From Sphingobacteriaceae bacterium (GTDB lineage Bacteria > Bacteroidota > Bacteroidia > B-17B0 > Aurantibacillaceae), in the NCBI GenBank assembly GCA_016715905.1, contig JADJXI010000003.1, positions 744,001 to 808,000 of the forward strand: a stretch of DNA of 64,000 nucleotides, written 5' to 3'. A program made the translations under genes and the position numbers. Each line of letters opens with the position of its first letter. The stretch's first letter is position 1. Under the pieces are notes generated by a model. That model was not told the origin of the DNA, made no database searches, and was given only the letters and a program-made list of their open reading frames with translations. Shown piece by piece: positions 62,169-64,000 of this stretch.

Positions 62169-64000
62169 ATGATTCGATTATTATTGGTGTTATTATTTCT
62201 TTCTTTGGTTTTATTTAATCCGGCTCAAAAGGAATTCAACAATAGTTTAAAAGCGAGAATTGCGAATCGGAGTTTAAATGGAGATTTTCCGGTAGTAGTA
62301 AAAGGTAATGTTGTCAAAATAAAAACACAGAGTAGGGAACTGGGATTTCAATTTCATTATAGCGTTGAGGATATAGCATCCATCACAATTAATCTGGATA
62401 ACCTCAGCAAATTAATAGAGCAGAAAATTGTTAGCTATGCCGAATTTATAGAGCCCAATAAAAAAGTAATGAGCGATACGGCTAATGTACGCAATCGAGT
62501 AGGAGGTATAAAAACCGGACAAGCACCATTACCACAAGCCTATGACGGAACAGGAGTTATTTTTGGGATTATTGATACAGGAACAGATTGGCGACATGAT
62601 GATTTTAGAAATACGCCCGGCGGAACAACTAGGATTAAATGGATTTGGGATCAGAAAGTTGTGGGTTCAGCTCCTCAGCCTTACAATTACGGAACAGAAT
62701 GGACAGAAGCGCAAATAAATTTCAGCATTTGTACGCATGATGATTTGGCAGGTAACAGTCATGGTACTCACGTTTCCGGAGTTGCCGTTGGTAATGGATC
62801 AGCAACCGGAAATTTTCAAGGTTGTGCGCCTAAAGCAAATATTGTAGTAGTTTCTTTAGATTTTAATAAACCAGGTCCAACAATAGCCGATGGAGTAAAT
62901 TATATTTTCAGTAAAGCGACTTTATTAGGGAAACCTTGTGTTATTAATGCTAGCGTAGGTGATTATTATGGAAGTCACGATGGTACCGACATGGAAGCTA
63001 AATTAATTGAAGGCATGGTGAAAGATAAACCTGGAAGAGTAATGGTGGCCGCCGGTGGAAATGCAGGTGAGGCCCGATATCATACCTTAACGCAGCCTCC
63101 GGTAGGTGATACTACTTTTACTTGGTTTACAAATAACACGGCCAACTTAACTTATCGAACCTATGGTGATACTAATCAGGTAAAGAATTTATTTTTTAAT
63201 ATTGGAGTAAATCGCCCTTCGGATTACACAAATTTGGGAAGTACAGGATTTAAGCCTTACAATTATGGCATTCCATTATCACAAACAGATACCGTTAAGC
63301 ACAATGGAAATCGGATAGGTATTGTACAATCTTGGGCTACCATAAATACTTATGGCGTATACGAGTTATTAATCTCTATCCAAGCCGATTCAACCGGATA
63401 TTTATGGAGAACTGAAACTAGAGGATCCGGTTTGCATCATGCCTGGAATTTTGAATTTAAAGGCTGGAATTTACCAACAGTTGGGCAATACCCTCGGATG
63501 AGCAAATATGTAATGCCTGATACTTTATTTTCTATTGTTAGCGGATTTCAATGTTTGGATGATATTACAACAGTTGCAAATTACTGTAACGTAACTAAAT
63601 ATTATGATTACAATAATGTGCTTCAAAATGCGATTGACTCACCGGGAGGTTCTAAGGTTGGAAATAGTTCAATCGGTCCTACGCGTAATATGAAGTTGAA
63701 ACCGGATATTGCTGCAACGGGAAGTGGTGTGTTTGCTGCAGCCGCAGTAAATATTCAAGCACCTTGGATATTGGCAAACCCAAGCGCAATGGCTCCGGGC
63801 GGACAGCATGTGTATGGAAGTGGCACAAGTGCGTCTTCTCCTGTCGTTGCCGGCTTTGCTGCTTTGTTTTTGCAATCCAATCCAAATTTAACGAGTAAAC
63901 AAGTGCGTAATGCAATTGTGAACTGTGCATATAACGATGGGCATACCGGTGTTGTGCCAAATTTTGCATGGGGATACGGAAAATTAGATGCTAAAGCTTC
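62169..64000 (+). CDS. Secreted subtilase (S8) protease, 5' part
   Basis: The gene begins at the ATG at 62169, has a signal peptide (residues about 1-20) and runs past the window edge, so at least 610 residues are visible and no stop is reached. All three catalytic residues of the S8 family are seen: D136 in GIIDTGTDW, H198 in NSHGTHVSG and S554 in GTSASSPVVAG. The insert between His and Ser (about 355 residues) is longer than in simple subtilisins and contains strand-rich segments. Such proteases in Bacteroidota usually end in a T9SS sorting domain, but that part is outside the window. Its promoter region is shared with the divergent gene at 62118. Confidence 0.88.
   Translation, partial: MIRLLLVLLFLSLVLFNPAQKEFNNSLKARIANRSLNGDFPVVVKGNVVKIKTQSRELGFQFHYSVEDIASITINLDNLSKLIEQKIVSYAEFIEPNKKVMSDTANVRNRVGGIKTGQAPLPQAYDGTGVIFGIIDTGTDWRHDDFRNTPGGTTRIKWIWDQKVVGSAPQPYNYGTEWTEAQINFSICTHDDLAGNSHGTHVSGVAVGNGSATGNFQGCAPKANIVVVSLDFNKPGPTIADGVNYIFSKATLLGKPCVINASVGDYYGSHDGTDMEAKLIEGMVKDKPGRVMVAAGGNAGEARYHTLTQPPVGDTTFTWFTNNTANLTYRTYGDTNQVKNLFFNIGVNRPSDYTNLGSTGFKPYNYGIPLSQTDTVKHNGNRIGIVQSWATINTYGVYELLISIQADSTGYLWRTETRGSGLHHAWNFEFKGWNLPTVGQYPRMSKYVMPDTLFSIVSGFQCLDDITTVANYCNVTKYYDYNNVLQNAIDSPGGSKVGNSSIGPTRNMKLKPDIAATGSGVFAAAAVNIQAPWILANPSAMAPGGQHVYGSGTSASSPVVAGFAALFLQSNPNLTSKQVRNAIVNCAYNDGHTGVVPNFAWGYGKLDAKA

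Noticed and set aside
63669..63969. Two minus-strand open frames near the window end
   Set aside because: They lie inside the subtilase gene opposite its catalytic Ser region and their translations show no protein-like pattern.

Overview
The window is AT-rich and reads as a chromosomal segment of a Bacteroidota bacterium (class Bacteroidia). The evidence is a gliding-motility lipoprotein gene (gldB), a CHU_C-type gliding C-terminal domain, type IX secretion (T9SS) C-terminal sorting domains, a complete aerotolerance (Bat) operon, fused isobutyryl-CoA mutase IcmF, GSCFA and DUF2279 proteins, start regions without Shine-Dalgarno sequences, and several -7 boxes of the Bacteroidota form TAnnTTTG. 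Most of it is housekeeping chromosome. I found no rRNA, tRNA, CRISPR array, insertion sequence or phage gene.

Layout. 1-4.3 kb: the end of a large secreted PKD/CHU_C protein, an ABC half-exporter, purN and lgt. 4.3-12.6 kb: an eight-gene leftward operon, moxR - DUF58 - BatD-like - batA - batB - batC - batD - batE. 12.7-22.6 kb: a cysteine desulfurase, a DMT exporter, a heptosyltransferase-like GT9, argS, an EI24 membrane protein, a lipoprotein, a GT-C-like membrane protein, an ACMSD decarboxylase and a stomatin. 22.6-27.8 kb: a T9SS cargo gene flanked by an intact lipoprotein gene and the decayed 3' end of its paralogue, then a MerR regulator and a DUF2279 protein. 27.9-30.9 kb: an envelope-stress-like operon of ECF sigma factor, anti-sigma-like membrane protein, Spy/CpxP-like protein and outer-membrane barrel. 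31.4-39 kb: icmF, then two TPR-PP2C (SpoIIE) phosphatases in tandem. 39-43.6 kb: gldB divergent from a PorT-like barrel gene, then accB-accC. 43.7-51.9 kb, leftward: dnaX, M16 protease, proline dehydrogenase, CCA-adding enzyme, GSCFA. 52-57.6 kb: a carotenoid cluster (carH-like regulator, crtI, crtB, an unknown secreted protein, crtZ, crtY-type cyclase). 57.7-64 kb: a DinB-like protein, an extended SDR, another T9SS cargo gene and the start of a secreted subtilase cut by the window edge.

The two most notable items are these. (1) dnaX is split between two frames at a run of ten A residues that directly follows a perfect 18-nt palindrome. The -1 frame is open from the run to the end of the gene, so this looks like programmed slippage making a short gamma-like and a long tau-like protein, with the unshifted frame giving the short form. 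(2) The carotenoid operon is preceded by a B12-binding MerR regulator that keeps the CarH Trp/Glu/His cobalamin-pocket residues but lacks the His right after the Trp. A TTAAACAAAA motif recurs at the crtI promoter (as an inverted repeat overlapping the -7 box and start codon) and at the regulator's own promoter, a candidate operator. An unknown secreted 169-residue protein is translationally coupled inside the same operon.
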